Assembly (NCBI RefSeq): GCF_029892105.1
Contig: NZ_JARZAJ010000005.1
Coordinates: 62,001 to 126,000 of the forward strand
Source: Kitasatospora sp. GP82
GTDB lineage: Bacteria; Actinomycetota; Actinomycetes; Streptomycetales; Streptomycetaceae
Direction: 5' to 3'
Length of the DNA stretch: 64,000 nt
Shown: piece by piece, positions 19,890-28,847 of the stretch
How the letters are laid out: every line of letters begins with the position of its first letter
Position numbering within the stretch: the stretch's first letter is position 1
Notes under the pieces: model-generated
Databases searched by the model: none
Told to the model about the DNA's origin: nothing
What the model saw: only the letters and a program-made list of their open reading frames with translations
Program-made: the position numbers and the translations under genes

Positions 19890-20732
19890 GTGCCCTCTCT
19901 GCGTCAACCCGTAGGACCGCTGCCGGCGTCGATCTACTGGCGGCGGCGCATTGTCGTGTTCGCCGTCCTCCTCGCCGTGACTGCGCTGGTCGTCTGGCTG
20001 GCGGCCGGTCAGGGTGGCGGGGACAAGAGCGCGGACAGGACCGCGCAACCGGCCCCGGCCCAGTCGATCACACCCGGCGCGACCCCGACCGGCCCCGCGA
20101 TCACCAGCCGCCCCGGCGGTACGGGCGGCGCAGGCGACACGGCCGGTACCGGTGGCGTCTCCGGCGGAGGCGGCGGTGACGTCAGCCTGAGCGGCGGTAC
20201 GGGCGGCGGCAGCGCCCCGTCCGGCTCCCCGGCCGGCGGCACGGCGGGGACCTCCGGGGGCTCCGGCGGCACCGGTGGCGGGCCCACGCCTCCCATGGTG
20301 AACACCGCCGAGGTGATGACCCTCCCGGTCTGCACCGCCTCCCAGGTCACCCTGGAGCTGGCCGGCACCCAGAACTCGTACGAGAGCAAGGACAAGCCTC
20401 GTCTCGCGCTGACCGTACGCAACACCTCAGGGGCCAACTGCCGGGTGGACCTTGGCCGCACGGCCTCCGCGATCGTGGTGACCTCGGCCGCCAACGAGCG
20501 GATCTGGTCCTCCGCCGACTGCCCGACGGACAAGCAGAGCACCTGGGTGCAGATCGCGGCGGGCACCGGCCTGACCGAGACCTTCACCTGGGACCGCAGC
20601 CGCAGCAAGCCGCAGTGCGCCTCCCCGGACGGCTCGACCGCCCAGCCGGGCAACTACCTGGTGCAGGCCACCCTGACCGGACCGTCCGGCGGACCGGTCT
20701 CCGCCCGCACCTCGATCCGCCTGGAGGGCTGA
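19890..20732 (+). CDS. Membrane-anchored extracytoplasmic protein with Gly/Ser/Thr-rich linker
   Basis: The 280-aa product has one N-terminal membrane helix (RRRIVVFAVLLAVTALVVWLAAG, residues about 20-42), then roughly 100 residues of low-complexity Gly/Thr/Ser/Pro linker, then a folded beta-rich domain of about 150 residues with four cysteines (PVCTASQ, ANCRVDL, SADCPTD, PQCASPD), suggesting two disulfides. The layout is an anchored surface domain held away from the membrane. GTG at 19890 lies 6 bases after TAGAGT, the spacing of a leaderless mRNA. I do not recognise a named function. It is convergent with disA. Confidence 0.8.
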   Translation: MPSLRQPVGPLPASIYWRRRIVVFAVLLAVTALVVWLAAGQGGGDKSADRTAQPAPAQSITPGATPTGPAITSRPGGTGGAGDTAGTGGVSGGGGGDVSLSGGTGGGSAPSGSPAGGTAGTSGGSGGTGGGPTPPMVNTAEVMTLPVCTASQVTLELAGTQNSYESKDKPRLALTVRNTSGANCRVDLGRTASAIVVTSAANERIWSSADCPTDKQSTWVQIAAGTGLTETFTWDRSRSKPQCASPDGSTAQPGNYLVQATLTGPSGGPVSARTSIRLEG

Positions 20733-20889
20733 GCCTCCGCCGGCCCGGCATCGTGAACGCCGACGGCCGCCTGCCGCGCGAAATGTCGTGCGGCAGACGG
20801 CCGTTGAGGTTCACCATGCCGGGCCGGACACACGAAACCCGCCACCGGCGGCGCAATCCCGCCCAGCAGGCCCGACGGGGCGTCAGCCC

Positions 20890-21996
20890 TCAGACGTAGC
20901 GCTCCAGGATGGACGATTCTGCGAGCCGCGACAGCCCCTCGCGCACCGAGCGGGCCCGCGTCTCACCGACGCCTTCGACGGTCTGAAGGTCGTCGATACT
21001 GGCGGCGAGCAGCTTCTGCAGCCCGCCGAAGTGCTCGACCAGCCGCTCGATCACGGTGTTGGGCAGGCGCGGGACCTTGGCCAGCAGTCGGTAACCGCGG
21101 GGCGAGACCGCCGAGTCCAGCGACTCGGGCGAGCCGGAGTAGCCCAGCGCCTTGGCGACGGTCTGGAGGTCGAGCAGCTCGGCGTGGGTGAGCGCCTCCA
21201 GATCGGCCAGCACCTCGGGGACGGTACGGCCCTTCTTGGCGGCCCGCTCGGGGAAGTAGTCGCGGGCGACCAGCTCGCGCTCCGGCTCCACGCCCGCGAT
21301 CAGCTCGTCCAGCTGGAGCGAGAGCAGTCGGCCGTCGGTACCGAGCTCCAGGACGTACCCGGCGATCTCGGCGGCGATCAGCCGGACCATCTCCAGGCGC
21401 TGGACCACGGCGGCGACGTCCCGGACGGTGACCAGGTCCTCGATCTCCAGCGCGGAGAGGGTGCCGGCGACCTCGTCCAGGCGGAGCTTGTAGCGCTCCA
21501 GCGTGGCCAGCGCCTGGTTTGCGCGGGAGAGCACGGTGGTGGAGTCCTCCAGCACCCGGCGGGTGCCGTTGACGTACATCGCGATCAGGCGCATCGAGTG
21601 CGAGACGGCGACCACGGGGAAGCCGGTCTGACGGTTGACCCGCTCGGCCGTGCGGTGGCGGGTGCCCGTCTCGTCGGTGGGGATGTCCGAGTCGGGCATC
21701 AGGTGCACACCGGCTCGGACGATCTTGGTGATGTCCTTGTCCAGCACCACCGCGCCGTCCAGCTTGCACAGCTCACGCAGTCTGGTCGCGGAGAACTCGA
21801 CGTCGAGGACGAAGCCGCCGGTACAGAGCGATTCGACGGTCCGGTCGAAGCCCAGCACCACCAGGCCGCCGGTGTTGGCCCGCAGGACTCGCTCCAGGCC
21901 GTCGCGCAGCGGGGTACCCGGTGCGATGGCTAGAAGGGAAGCCCGCAGCAGGGCCTCTTCGCGGGGGGACTTGTCCGCCCGGTCGCTGGCTGCCAC
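20890..21996 (-). CDS. disA: Diadenylate cyclase / DNA integrity scanning protein DisA
   Basis: The 368-aa protein contains the DAC domain (residues about 15-150) with both catalytic motifs, DGA (80-82, LDGAVVLD) and RHR (113-115, GTRHRTAER), a long helical linker, and C-terminal helix-hairpin-helix DNA-binding repeats (VEGVGETRARSVREGLSRL). DisA condenses two ATP into c-di-AMP and scans DNA; c-di-AMP controls potassium and osmotic balance, and in Streptomyces also cell-wall hydrolases and development. Start GTG at 21996 has an excellent GGAGGAA site. It lies 128 bases downstream of radA on the same strand, the classic radA-disA pairing. Confidence 0.97.
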   Translation of the reverse strand: MAASDRADKSPREEALLRASLLAIAPGTPLRDGLERVLRANTGGLVVLGFDRTVESLCTGGFVLDVEFSATRLRELCKLDGAVVLDKDITKIVRAGVHLMPDSDIPTDETGTRHRTAERVNRQTGFPVVAVSHSMRLIAMYVNGTRRVLEDSTTVLSRANQALATLERYKLRLDEVAGTLSALEIEDLVTVRDVAAVVQRLEMVRLIAAEIAGYVLELGTDGRLLSLQLDELIAGVEPERELVARDYFPERAAKKGRTVPEVLADLEALTHAELLDLQTVAKALGYSGSPESLDSAVSPRGYRLLAKVPRLPNTVIERLVEHFGGLQKLLAASIDDLQTVEGVGETRARSVREGLSRLAESSILERYV

Positions 21997-22124
21997 GTGA
22001 CTTCCTCCGGTCGCCCCGGACCGTGTGGCGTGGCGCCCGACGGTCTGTCGCTGCTCATTTATTGCACTTCGTGCCAATTGGACAGGGCAAAGTCTAACTG
22101 TGCACGGCAATATCGGAGCCGGGG

Positions 22125-23669
22125 TCAGACCAGTTCGTCCGAGTCCACCGGCTCCCAGCCTGCCATCAACTCGTCCGGGTAGGCCGCGACGGCGGGCGCC
22201 GTGGCCGAACGCGCAGCCGAACGCCCTTGGCCGGCAGTGCCGTTGCCGCCCGGGGGCGCCACACCGTGGCCTGCGTCCGCCTTCGGCCGGGCGGCCCGGC
22301 GGCGCCCTGGAATGGCCCGCAGCGCCTCACCGATGTCGGCGACCTCCACCACCTTCATGCCGGGCGGCACCTTGCCCGGGTCCGGCGGGACCAGCGCGTG
22401 GGTGAAGCCCAGCCGGTGCGCCTCGGCGAGCCGCCGCTGCACGCCCGTCACCCGGCGGACCTCACCGGCCAGACCGACCTCGCCGATCGCCACCAGGTTG
22501 CTCGGCAGCGGCGTGTCGGAGGAGGAGCTGGCCACGGCGAGCGCGATGGCCAGGTCGGCGGAGGGCTCGGTGAGCTTCACGCCGCCGACCGTCGCGGTGT
22601 AGATGTCCTGCTTGCCGAGCTTGACGCCGCCGTGCCGCTCGACCACCGCCAGGATCATGGCGATCCGGGGCGACTCCAGACCCGAGGTCGTCCGGCGCGG
22701 CGAGGGGATCTGCGAATCCACCATCAGCGCCTGCACCTCGGCGACCAGCGGACGGCGCCCCTCCAGAGTGACCGTCAGACAGGTTCCGGGGACCGGCTTG
22801 TCACGGCGCGTCAGAAAGAGGCCGGACGGATCGACCAGCCCCTCGATGCCCTCGTCGTGCAGCTCGAAGCAGCCGACCTCGTCGGTGGCGCCGTAGCGGT
22901 TCTTGACTCCCCGGATGATGCGCAGCCGGGCGTGCCTGTCCCCCTCGAAGCTCAGCACCACGTCGACCAGGTGCTCCAGCAGGCGGGGGCCGGCGATCTG
23001 GCCGTCCTTGGTGACATGGCCGACCAGCAGGGTGGCCATCCCCCGCTCCTTGGAGGCGCGGATCAGCGAGCCCGCCACCTCACGGACCTGCGCCGGGCCG
23101 CCGGGCGCGCCGTCCAGCTCGGCGGAGGCGATCGTCTGCACCGAGTCCAGGATCAGCAGCCCCGGATTGACGGCCTCGATATGGCCGAGGACCGCGCCCA
23201 GATCGGACTCGGCGGCGAGGTAGAGGTGGTCGGAGAGCGCGTTGATCCGGTCGGCACGCAGCCTGACCTGCCCGGCCGACTCCTCACCGGTGACATAGAG
23301 CGTGCGGTGCTGCGCGCTCGCCGCCTTGGCCGCGACGTCGAGCAGCAGGGTGGACTTGCCGACACCGGGCTCGCCCGCGAGCAGCACCACCGCGCCGGGG
23401 ACGATCCCGCCGCCGAGCACCCGGTCCAGCTCGGGCACCCCGGTGGTGCGGGCGGTGGCGACCTGGCCGTCCACCTGGCCGATCGGCTTGGCGGGCGCGC
23501 TGACCGGGCCTGCGGCTGTCATCCGGATCGGCACCGCGCCGTACTCCTCGACGGTGCCCCAGGCGTTGCACTCGGGGCACCGGCCGACCCACTTGGGCAG
23601 CTGGTTGCCGCACTCGGTGCAGCGGTACGCCGGGCGCGGCTTGGCGGTGGTCTTGGTGCGGGCAGCCAT
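22125..23669 (-). CDS. radA: DNA repair protein RadA
   Basis: The 514-aa protein has the N-terminal C4 zinc finger (Cys17, Cys20, Cys31, Cys34), a RecA-like ATPase core with Walker A GEPGVGKSTLLL and Walker B GLLILDSVQT, the RadA-specific KNRYG motif (VKNRYGATDEVG), and a Lon-protease-like C-terminal domain (DLAIALAVASSSSDTPL). RadA drives branch migration in recombinational repair and works with DisA. It is somewhat longer than usual because of a disordered Pro/Gly/Ala tail of about 50 residues. The ATG lies exactly 7 bases after TACGGT (23677-23682), so the mRNA is probably leaderless. Confidence 0.96.
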   Translation of the reverse strand: MAARTKTTAKPRPAYRCTECGNQLPKWVGRCPECNAWGTVEEYGAVPIRMTAAGPVSAPAKPIGQVDGQVATARTTGVPELDRVLGGGIVPGAVVLLAGEPGVGKSTLLLDVAAKAASAQHRTLYVTGEESAGQVRLRADRINALSDHLYLAAESDLGAVLGHIEAVNPGLLILDSVQTIASAELDGAPGGPAQVREVAGSLIRASKERGMATLLVGHVTKDGQIAGPRLLEHLVDVVLSFEGDRHARLRIIRGVKNRYGATDEVGCFELHDEGIEGLVDPSGLFLTRRDKPVPGTCLTVTLEGRRPLVAEVQALMVDSQIPSPRRTTSGLESPRIAMILAVVERHGGVKLGKQDIYTATVGGVKLTEPSADLAIALAVASSSSDTPLPSNLVAIGEVGLAGEVRRVTGVQRRLAEAHRLGFTHALVPPDPGKVPPGMKVVEVADIGEALRAIPGRRRAARPKADAGHGVAPPGGNGTAGQGRSAARSATAPAVAAYPDELMAGWEPVDSDELV

Positions 23670-23972
23670 GGCGCCAACCGTAGCCGGTGGGTACGACAGG
23701 GCGGGACAGCCGCCGGAGACCGCCTGGACCGCCCGGATCGTCTTCCCGCCGTCCGAAGCCGTGGTCACCCTGGAGGGCAGCCCCCGGCAGCGTGGGGGCT
23801 CACCGAGTCCCTCGCCCACCCCGAGCAGCACCCCGACCACCGCCCCGACCGCCACTCCACCGACCGCAACCCCGGCCCCGACCGCGGCCCCGACCGGCTC
23901 GGGGCCCGCCCCCGCCCACTAGGCCCGCACCCCGGGACCGTGCAGGGCCGTCCCCGCGCAACGGCACACCTG
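23670..23972. other. Intergenic region between radA and the GAP-family gene
   Basis: About 300 bases holding the radA -10 box and a small inverted repeat (AGCCCCC with GGGGGCT) near 23780-23802. A plus-strand frame reads as Thr/Pro/Ala-rich low complexity to a stop at 23922, but its start would have to lie inside radA antisense; I do not call it a gene. Confidence 0.45.
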
Positions 23973-24680
23973 TCAGGCCGTCAGCCCGGAGATCGCGTCA
24001 CCGACGTACTTCGCCCCCAGGACGACCAGCAGCACCGTCAGGATCGCCGAGTTGTGGGTGGACATCCACGCCTTCCACTCGCCGAGGAGCTTCATCGACC
24101 GCTCGCCGCCCAGCAGCCGGACGGCGAGCGGCAGCAGCGCACACAGCGACCCCACCAGCACCATCAGCGCCACGGCGACGGCCTTGCCGCCCGCGCCGCC
24201 GCCACTGGTGGCGATCGAGACCGCGCCGCCGATCGCCAGCACCAGGTTCTTCGGGTTGGCACCGACCAGGACGGCCGCCAGGCCCGCCGACCGTCCCGGG
24301 GTGAAGCGGTCGATCGCCCGCATCCATCCGGGCGGGCTGTGCACATGGCCCTCGCGCGGACGATTCCGCCACTGCCTGGCGCCGAGGACCAGCAGGAGCA
24401 CGCCTACCGCCAGCCTGACCCACCAGGACCAGGCCGGTCCCGGCCCTCCCGTGTCCAGCCCCGAGTCCGCCGGCACGACCGCCGTGACCACCGCCGTGAC
24501 CACCGCCGTGACCACCGCCGTGACCACCGCCGCCAGCGTCGCCGCCCAGCCGAGCGTGAAGGCGGTGCCGTTGACGCGGCCGCGCGGCGTGGCCAGCATC
24601 ATGATCACCGCGACCAGCGACACCGGGCTGATCGCGATACCGACCGCCGGGGCCAGCATCTGTCCGATCGCCTCACCCAT
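23973..24680 (-). CDS. GAP-family (Sap-type) integral membrane protein
   Basis: The 235-aa protein has six or so hydrophobic segments and the N-terminal pattern LAPAVGIAISPVSLVAVIMMLATPRGRVNG, followed by VGANPKNLVLAIGGA, both typical of the GAP family (sulfolipid-1-addressing protein-like; LysE-related transporters). It probably exports or flips a small molecule or lipid; the substrate is unknown. A 12-bp in-frame tandem repeat encodes AVVT four to five times in one helix. An AAGGAG site lies 8 bases before the ATG. It precedes nothing co-directional nearby and is separated from radA by 303 bases. Confidence 0.82.
   Translation of the reverse strand: MGEAIGQMLAPAVGIAISPVSLVAVIMMLATPRGRVNGTAFTLGWAATLAAVVTAVVTAVVTAVVTAVVPADSGLDTGGPGPAWSWWVRLAVGVLLLVLGARQWRNRPREGHVHSPPGWMRAIDRFTPGRSAGLAAVLVGANPKNLVLAIGGAVSIATSGGGAGGKAVAVALMVLVGSLCALLPLAVRLLGGERSMKLLGEWKAWMSTHNSAILTVLLVVLGAKYVGDAISGLTA
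24478..24530. repeat. 12-bp tandem repeat coding AVVT in the GAP-family protein
   Basis: The unit GCCGTGACCACC (plus-strand sense) is repeated four times almost without change. On the coding strand it gives VVTA steps within a membrane segment, so copy-number change would lengthen or shorten the helix without a frameshift. Confidence 0.85.
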
Positions 24681-24767
24681 CGCCCAGTCTCCTTCGCGGG
24701 CAGTCTCCTCCGCGGGGCACGAACCCGCACGCCCGGGCCTGGACCCTCCGGCAGTCGGGGCCTCGGG

Positions 24768-26105
24768 TCAGCGCGGTTCGATCGGGGGCAGCCGGTACGA
24801 GCCGTCCAGTACGGCGGCCCTGGGCTGGTACATCCGCAGGATCGGCCGGAACTCGCCCGCCGGGGTGGGCAGCCAGTTCGCCACCTCGGCCGGGTTGTCG
24901 GGGCGTCGGTGCTGGAGGACGAGGGTGAGCGAACCGTCCTCCCCGTACGACAACCCCTGGGTCCGGTCGCCGATCGAGTAGCGGCCGATCGGGTTCTCCA
25001 CCAGGCGGTAGTCGGGGACGTCGTAGACGGTGATCGACCAGAAGGCGTCGACCGGCGGCAGGTGGTCGAGGCGCAGGGTGTACGAGCGGGCGCCGGTGAG
25101 CGGCTTGCCCTCGGCATCGTCGTAGGTGATGGCGTAGGCCGCCTCGTACGCGTGGTTGCCCCAGAGGCCGATGCGGGCGGCGGCCGCGCGGGTCAGGTAG
25201 GCCGCCCGGCGGTCGGCGGTCCGCCAGTCGCGGGAGGCCACGGTCCCCGGGCCGAAGTAGTCGAGGTTGTAGTCGAAGAGGTGGAGGTTGGCGCTCCACT
25301 CTCCGGCGGGGTGGTCCTCGGTCGGTCTGGTCGCGGCCTCGACCCGCTCCCGGCCGGCCTCCAGGCCCTTGGCCAGTGCCGTCGCCCACTCCGGCGCGGG
25401 GGCGAGATACGGGGAGGTCCCGGCGTCCAGCAGACCGAGCGGGGCGAAGCGCTGCTGGTAGGCCACGTCGGCCTCGGCGGGCGGGAAGGCGGCCATCCAC
25501 ACCCGTAGTTGTTCGAGGAAGCGCAGGTCCTCGCGGACGTCCGGGTCGGGCTCGGGCAGCGAGGCGTACACCCCACCGGCTTCCAGTGGCGTGAGGGTGA
25601 GCTGCCGCTGGAGGTCGAGCACCCGGGGCAGGTCCGACGGTCCGTCGCAGGCGTGGCGGCCGACGATGGTCGCCACGGTGGTCGGCGAGACGATCACCTG
25701 GACGTCCTCGGAGGGTGTGCCGTGCCAGTGCGGCGGGGTGATCAGCCAGGTCTGTGCAGCGGTGCCGGTGGAACGGCGGCCGAGGTAGGCGAAGTTGTTG
25801 GTCCAGGCGTCCACGAACTGGAGGACGTAGTAGTCACCCCTGCTGTCGGGGACGTGCAGCAGGACTGGGCCGCCGGAGAGGTCGAGCTGGGCGATGGAGT
25901 AGAGCGTGTCGTTGTTGACCGAGGCGAACTCGGTGCGGGCGGTGGCCAGTTCCCGTGCGTGGGCGAAGCGGTTGAAGGGCGTGGCAGGCAGGCCACTGCC
26001 CAGGCCGCGCCTCACGAAGGCATCGACCCTGGTGAGGTCGCGGACCATCGGGCTGCCGTAGACGTAGGCATCGGCCGCCAACGCCTCCAGGGTGGCATCG
26101 GACAT
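24768..26105 (-). CDS. DUF1254/DUF1214 domain protein, copy A
   Basis: The 445-aa protein has the DUF1254 start (LAADAYVYGSPMVRDLTRVDAF, FASVNNDTLYSIAQLDLSGGPVLLHVPD, YYVLQFVDAWTNNFAYLG) and the DUF1214 end (FWSITVYDVPDYRLVENPIGRYSIGDRTQGL, WLPTPAGEFRPILRMYQP). The whole is a beta-rich cytoplasmic protein with no signal peptide. The biochemical role of this family is not established, though members occur with oxidoreductases and stress genes. The ATG follows GGAGGAG. It lies 52 bases downstream of a paralogue, so the two form a unit. Confidence 0.88.
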   Translation of the reverse strand: MSDATLEALAADAYVYGSPMVRDLTRVDAFVRRGLGSGLPATPFNRFAHARELATARTEFASVNNDTLYSIAQLDLSGGPVLLHVPDSRGDYYVLQFVDAWTNNFAYLGRRSTGTAAQTWLITPPHWHGTPSEDVQVIVSPTTVATIVGRHACDGPSDLPRVLDLQRQLTLTPLEAGGVYASLPEPDPDVREDLRFLEQLRVWMAAFPPAEADVAYQQRFAPLGLLDAGTSPYLAPAPEWATALAKGLEAGRERVEAATRPTEDHPAGEWSANLHLFDYNLDYFGPGTVASRDWRTADRRAAYLTRAAAARIGLWGNHAYEAAYAITYDDAEGKPLTGARSYTLRLDHLPPVDAFWSITVYDVPDYRLVENPIGRYSIGDRTQGLSYGEDGSLTLVLQHRRPDNPAEVANWLPTPAGEFRPILRMYQPRAAVLDGSYRLPPIEPR

Positions 26106-26157
26106 GCGAGACTCCTCCCAGTAACAAATCTGACATGGCGTCACCTGCCGTACGCGG

Positions 26158-27474
26158 TCAGCCGTGCATGCCGAGCTGCGGGCACTGCCAGCGGCCGTCG
26201 AGCACCTGCGGCTCCGGGCCGTACACCCGGATCACGGCGGCGAACGGGCCGTCGGGGGCGGGCAGCCAGTTCGCCGCCTCGGCCGGGTCGGCGGGGCGTT
26301 CGCGCCGGATGTGCAGGGTGAGACCGCCGTCCGCGTCGTGCACCAGGCCGGGGGTGCGGTCGCCGATCGAGTAGCGTCCGAGGGGGTTGGCCGCCAACTG
26401 GCGCTCGGGCAGCCCATACACGGCGACGGACCAGAAGAACCTGGCCGGTGGCAGGTGCCCGGCCGGGAAGTGGACGGTGTAGTCGTGCTCGGCGGCATCA
26501 GGCGGGCGGTTGCCCTGCTCGTCGCAGTGAAGGCCGGTGGACCAGGCCTCCTCGCCGGGCAGCCCGTACGGCCTCTTCCGGGCACCCACCGCGCGGGCCA
26601 GGTAGTCGCTGCCGATCTGGGCACGAGTGCCGAACCAGCCGACCGATTCGGGCTCGGCAGCCTCGGCCGCCAGCCGGGCCCGGCCGTCCGCGATGCCCTG
26701 CTGCATCGCCTCACGGATGTCCAGCGCCAGTACGGCCGGTTCGAAGTCCCCTGATCCGATGCCCAGTTCGGCCAGACGACTGCGCAGGTTCGCTTCGGCG
26801 GGCAGCACCGGGAAGAACCCGAGCAGGAAGTCCAGGAAGACGAAGAACTCCAGCGTCTCCAGCACTTCCTCCCGCCAGACCGGCCAGAGCGGCTCGGGCG
26901 CGGCGGGCGGCGGCGGGGTTCCGAGGTGGATGCTGAGCGGCTTGAGGACGTACTGCGACTGGATCCGGCGCAGCGCGGGTACGTCCTGCGGTCCCGCGAG
27001 GTGCGTCCGCCCGACGATGCCGACCAGTTCGGTGCCGGCGCGCAGCACGCCGTCGAAGCCCTGACGGCCGTCACCGACGAAGTGCGGGCCCGCGATCAGG
27101 TAGCGGCCCGCCGCCTGGCCGGTGGTGCGGGAGCCGATGAAGCCGACGTAGGAGGTGTCCAGGTCGTGCACCGGAAGGACGTGGTAGCGGTCCATCGCCG
27201 GGACCTCGATCACCCACGGCTCCGCTCGCAGGTCCAACCAGGCCCAGGAGTACGGGGTGTCGGCGTCGGGTGCCGCGAGGTTGGCATCCGACGGGCTCAA
27301 GGGGTCCGAGCAGTGGCGGAAGACGCCGAAGCCGCCGACGAAGCGCGGATCCGCGTCGTCGATGGCCTGCGGGTACATGGTCCGGTAGTTCTCCAGCAGG
27401 GCGTAGCCCCAGATCCACGCCTCGGCGGCGGTCTCCCTGATCGTCGCCGGGTCGACGAGCGCCGGGTTGCCCAT
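26158..27474 (-). CDS. DUF1254/DUF1214 domain protein, copy B
   Basis: The 438-aa paralogue of the next downstream gene shares the same landmarks: TAAEAWIWGYALLENYRTMYPQA, DADTPYSWAWLDLRAEPWVIEVP, YHVLPVHDLDTSYVGFIGSR and FFWSVAVYGLPERQL followed by LGRYSIGDRTPGL. Together they look like an old tandem duplication with considerable divergence. There is no signal peptide. GGGGAG lies 9 bases before the ATG. It is the promoter-proximal gene; a 22-bp perfect palindrome 34 bases upstream is the probable operator. Function unknown; the DUF1254 fold is distantly related to cell-surface and porin-associated proteins. Confidence 0.88.
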   Translation of the reverse strand: MGNPALVDPATIRETAAEAWIWGYALLENYRTMYPQAIDDADPRFVGGFGVFRHCSDPLSPSDANLAAPDADTPYSWAWLDLRAEPWVIEVPAMDRYHVLPVHDLDTSYVGFIGSRTTGQAAGRYLIAGPHFVGDGRQGFDGVLRAGTELVGIVGRTHLAGPQDVPALRRIQSQYVLKPLSIHLGTPPPPAAPEPLWPVWREEVLETLEFFVFLDFLLGFFPVLPAEANLRSRLAELGIGSGDFEPAVLALDIREAMQQGIADGRARLAAEAAEPESVGWFGTRAQIGSDYLARAVGARKRPYGLPGEEAWSTGLHCDEQGNRPPDAAEHDYTVHFPAGHLPPARFFWSVAVYGLPERQLAANPLGRYSIGDRTPGLVHDADGGLTLHIRRERPADPAEAANWLPAPDGPFAAVIRVYGPEPQVLDGRWQCPQLGMHG

Positions 27475-27507
27475 GCTGCTGCACTCCCCACTGCCTGGTC
27501 ACACCTA

Positions 27508-27529
27508 CGGCCGGTCAGCTGACCGGCCG
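27508..27529. promoter_or_regulatory. 22-bp perfect palindrome upstream of the DUF1254 pair
   Basis: CGGCCGGTCAG followed directly by its reverse complement, with no spacer, 34 bases before the copy-B start codon. The compact dyad is typical of a TetR- or MarR-type operator. No regulator gene is adjacent. Confidence 0.65.
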
Positions 27530-27757
27530 GTGAGCCATTCGGACATTACAGTACAAAGGGGACGCTAGGGGCGGTGCCCAGCCATGGCACGCCGGAGGCG
27601 CGGCCGGACGCTCCGGGAGCAGCCGCCGAGCGCTTCACCGGGACGCCTCGCCGCACCTCGCCGGAACGACACGCCGCAGTCCGCCAGGAGTGAACGGGAT
27701 CCGCTGGTGGTGAACGGCCGTATTCAGAAAGGCTCCTGGGGGATCAGGCTGAGCACC

Positions 27758-28768
27758 ATGAATATCCTCGTACTCGGCGGCTCGTCCTTCCTCGGACGGG
27801 CCTGTGTCTGGGAAGCGCTCCACCGCGGCCACCGGGTCACCACCTTCAACCGAGGTGTGTCCGGCCCCGACCAGCCCGGCGTCGAGGCCGTCCGGGGCGA
27901 CCGGAACTCCGCCGCCGACCTGGAGCGGCTGATCGACGGCCGGCTATGGGACGCGGTGGTGGACACCTCCGGCCAGCAGCCCGCCGCCGTTGCCCTCTCC
28001 GCCCGCCTGCTGCGGCCGCACACCGACCACTACAGCTTCGTCTCGTCCATCCACGCCTTCTCCGACTGGCCCGCCCTGCCGGTGAGCGAGGGCTCCCCCA
28101 CCCACCCCTGCCCGGCCGACACCCCGCCCGACCAGCCGCCCGCGAACGAGCTCAAGGCCGGGTGCGAACGCGCACTGCTGGAACACTTCGGCGCCGAGCG
28201 GTCAGTGATCCTCAACTGCGGCCTGCTGATCGGCCCGTACGAGAACATCGGCCGCCAGCCCTGGTGGCTGGAGCGGATCGCACAGGGCGGCCAGGTGATC
28301 GCCCCCGGCGACCCGGGCCGCGCCATGCAGCTGATCGACGCCCGCGACTTCGCGGCCTTCGGTCTTGACCTGGTGGAACGCGGCGCCACCGGCCGGTACG
28401 TGACCACGGCGCCGGCCGGCTCGACCACCATGGGCGAGTGGCTGGCCGCGTGCGTGGAGGCCACGGGATCGGCGGCCGAGCTGGTCTGGGTCGATGAGGA
28501 GCAGCTGCTCGCAGCCGAGGTCCAGCCCTGGACCGAACTGCCGCTCTGGTCCCCCGACAAGCCCGAGTGGCAGGCCATCTGGCTCGCCGACACCACCCGT
28601 GCCCAGGCCGCCGGGCTGACCTGCCGCCCGGTCGCCGAGTCCGTCCGGGACACCTGGGCCTGGATCCAGGAGCGCGGCCCCCGGGAGAAGCCCTACGCCC
28701 AGGGGAGCGTCCCGCTCGGGATCGAGCCGGAGAAGGAGCGCAAGCTGCTGGACCGGGCAGCGGGCTGA
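27758..28768 (+). CDS. NAD-dependent epimerase/dehydratase (extended SDR-like)
   Basis: The 336-aa protein opens with a Rossmann nucleotide-binding motif, MNILVLGGSSFLGRACVWEALHRGHRVTTFNRG, and continues like NDP-sugar or isoflavone-reductase-type SDRs (DTSGQQPAAVALSARLLRP; NCGLLIGPYENIGRQPWWLERI). The usual catalytic YxxxK is replaced by an NELKAGCE segment, as in the subgroup close to chloroplast CSP41/NmrA-like proteins, so it may bind rather than modify its nucleotide-sugar. The ATG at 27758 is chosen for direct entry into the Rossmann strand. It ends in a convergent terminator with the DUF4239 gene. Confidence 0.8.
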   Translation: MNILVLGGSSFLGRACVWEALHRGHRVTTFNRGVSGPDQPGVEAVRGDRNSAADLERLIDGRLWDAVVDTSGQQPAAVALSARLLRPHTDHYSFVSSIHAFSDWPALPVSEGSPTHPCPADTPPDQPPANELKAGCERALLEHFGAERSVILNCGLLIGPYENIGRQPWWLERIAQGGQVIAPGDPGRAMQLIDARDFAAFGLDLVERGATGRYVTTAPAGSTTMGEWLAACVEATGSAAELVWVDEEQLLAAEVQPWTELPLWSPDKPEWQAIWLADTTRAQAAGLTCRPVAESVRDTWAWIQERGPREKPYAQGSVPLGIEPEKERKLLDRAAG

Positions 28769-28836
28769 CCGCCGCCGACCGGAACGCCGCTGCCGAGGCC
28801 GGACTTCGACCGTCCGTCCCCGCCGGCGGCGGTCAG
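28765..28836. terminator. Convergent terminator, epimerase / DUF4239 gene
   Basis: CTGACCGCCGCCG (28765-28777) pairs perfectly with 28824-28836 across a 46-base loop; the left arm includes the epimerase stop codon. The long loop makes it a weak call. Confidence 0.4.
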
Positions 28837-28847
28837 CAGGACCGGCC

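Noticed and set aside
23670-23922. Short plus-strand Thr/Pro-rich secreted protein gene
   Set aside because: No start codon with a ribosome site outside radA antisense, and the radA leaderless promoter occupies the same place.
22227-25508. 1093-codon plus-strand frame antisense to radA, the GAP gene and DUF1254 copy A
   Set aside because: Spans three unrelated minus-strand genes, is Arg/Gly/Asp/His-rich, and lacks domains; a shadow of third-position GC bias.
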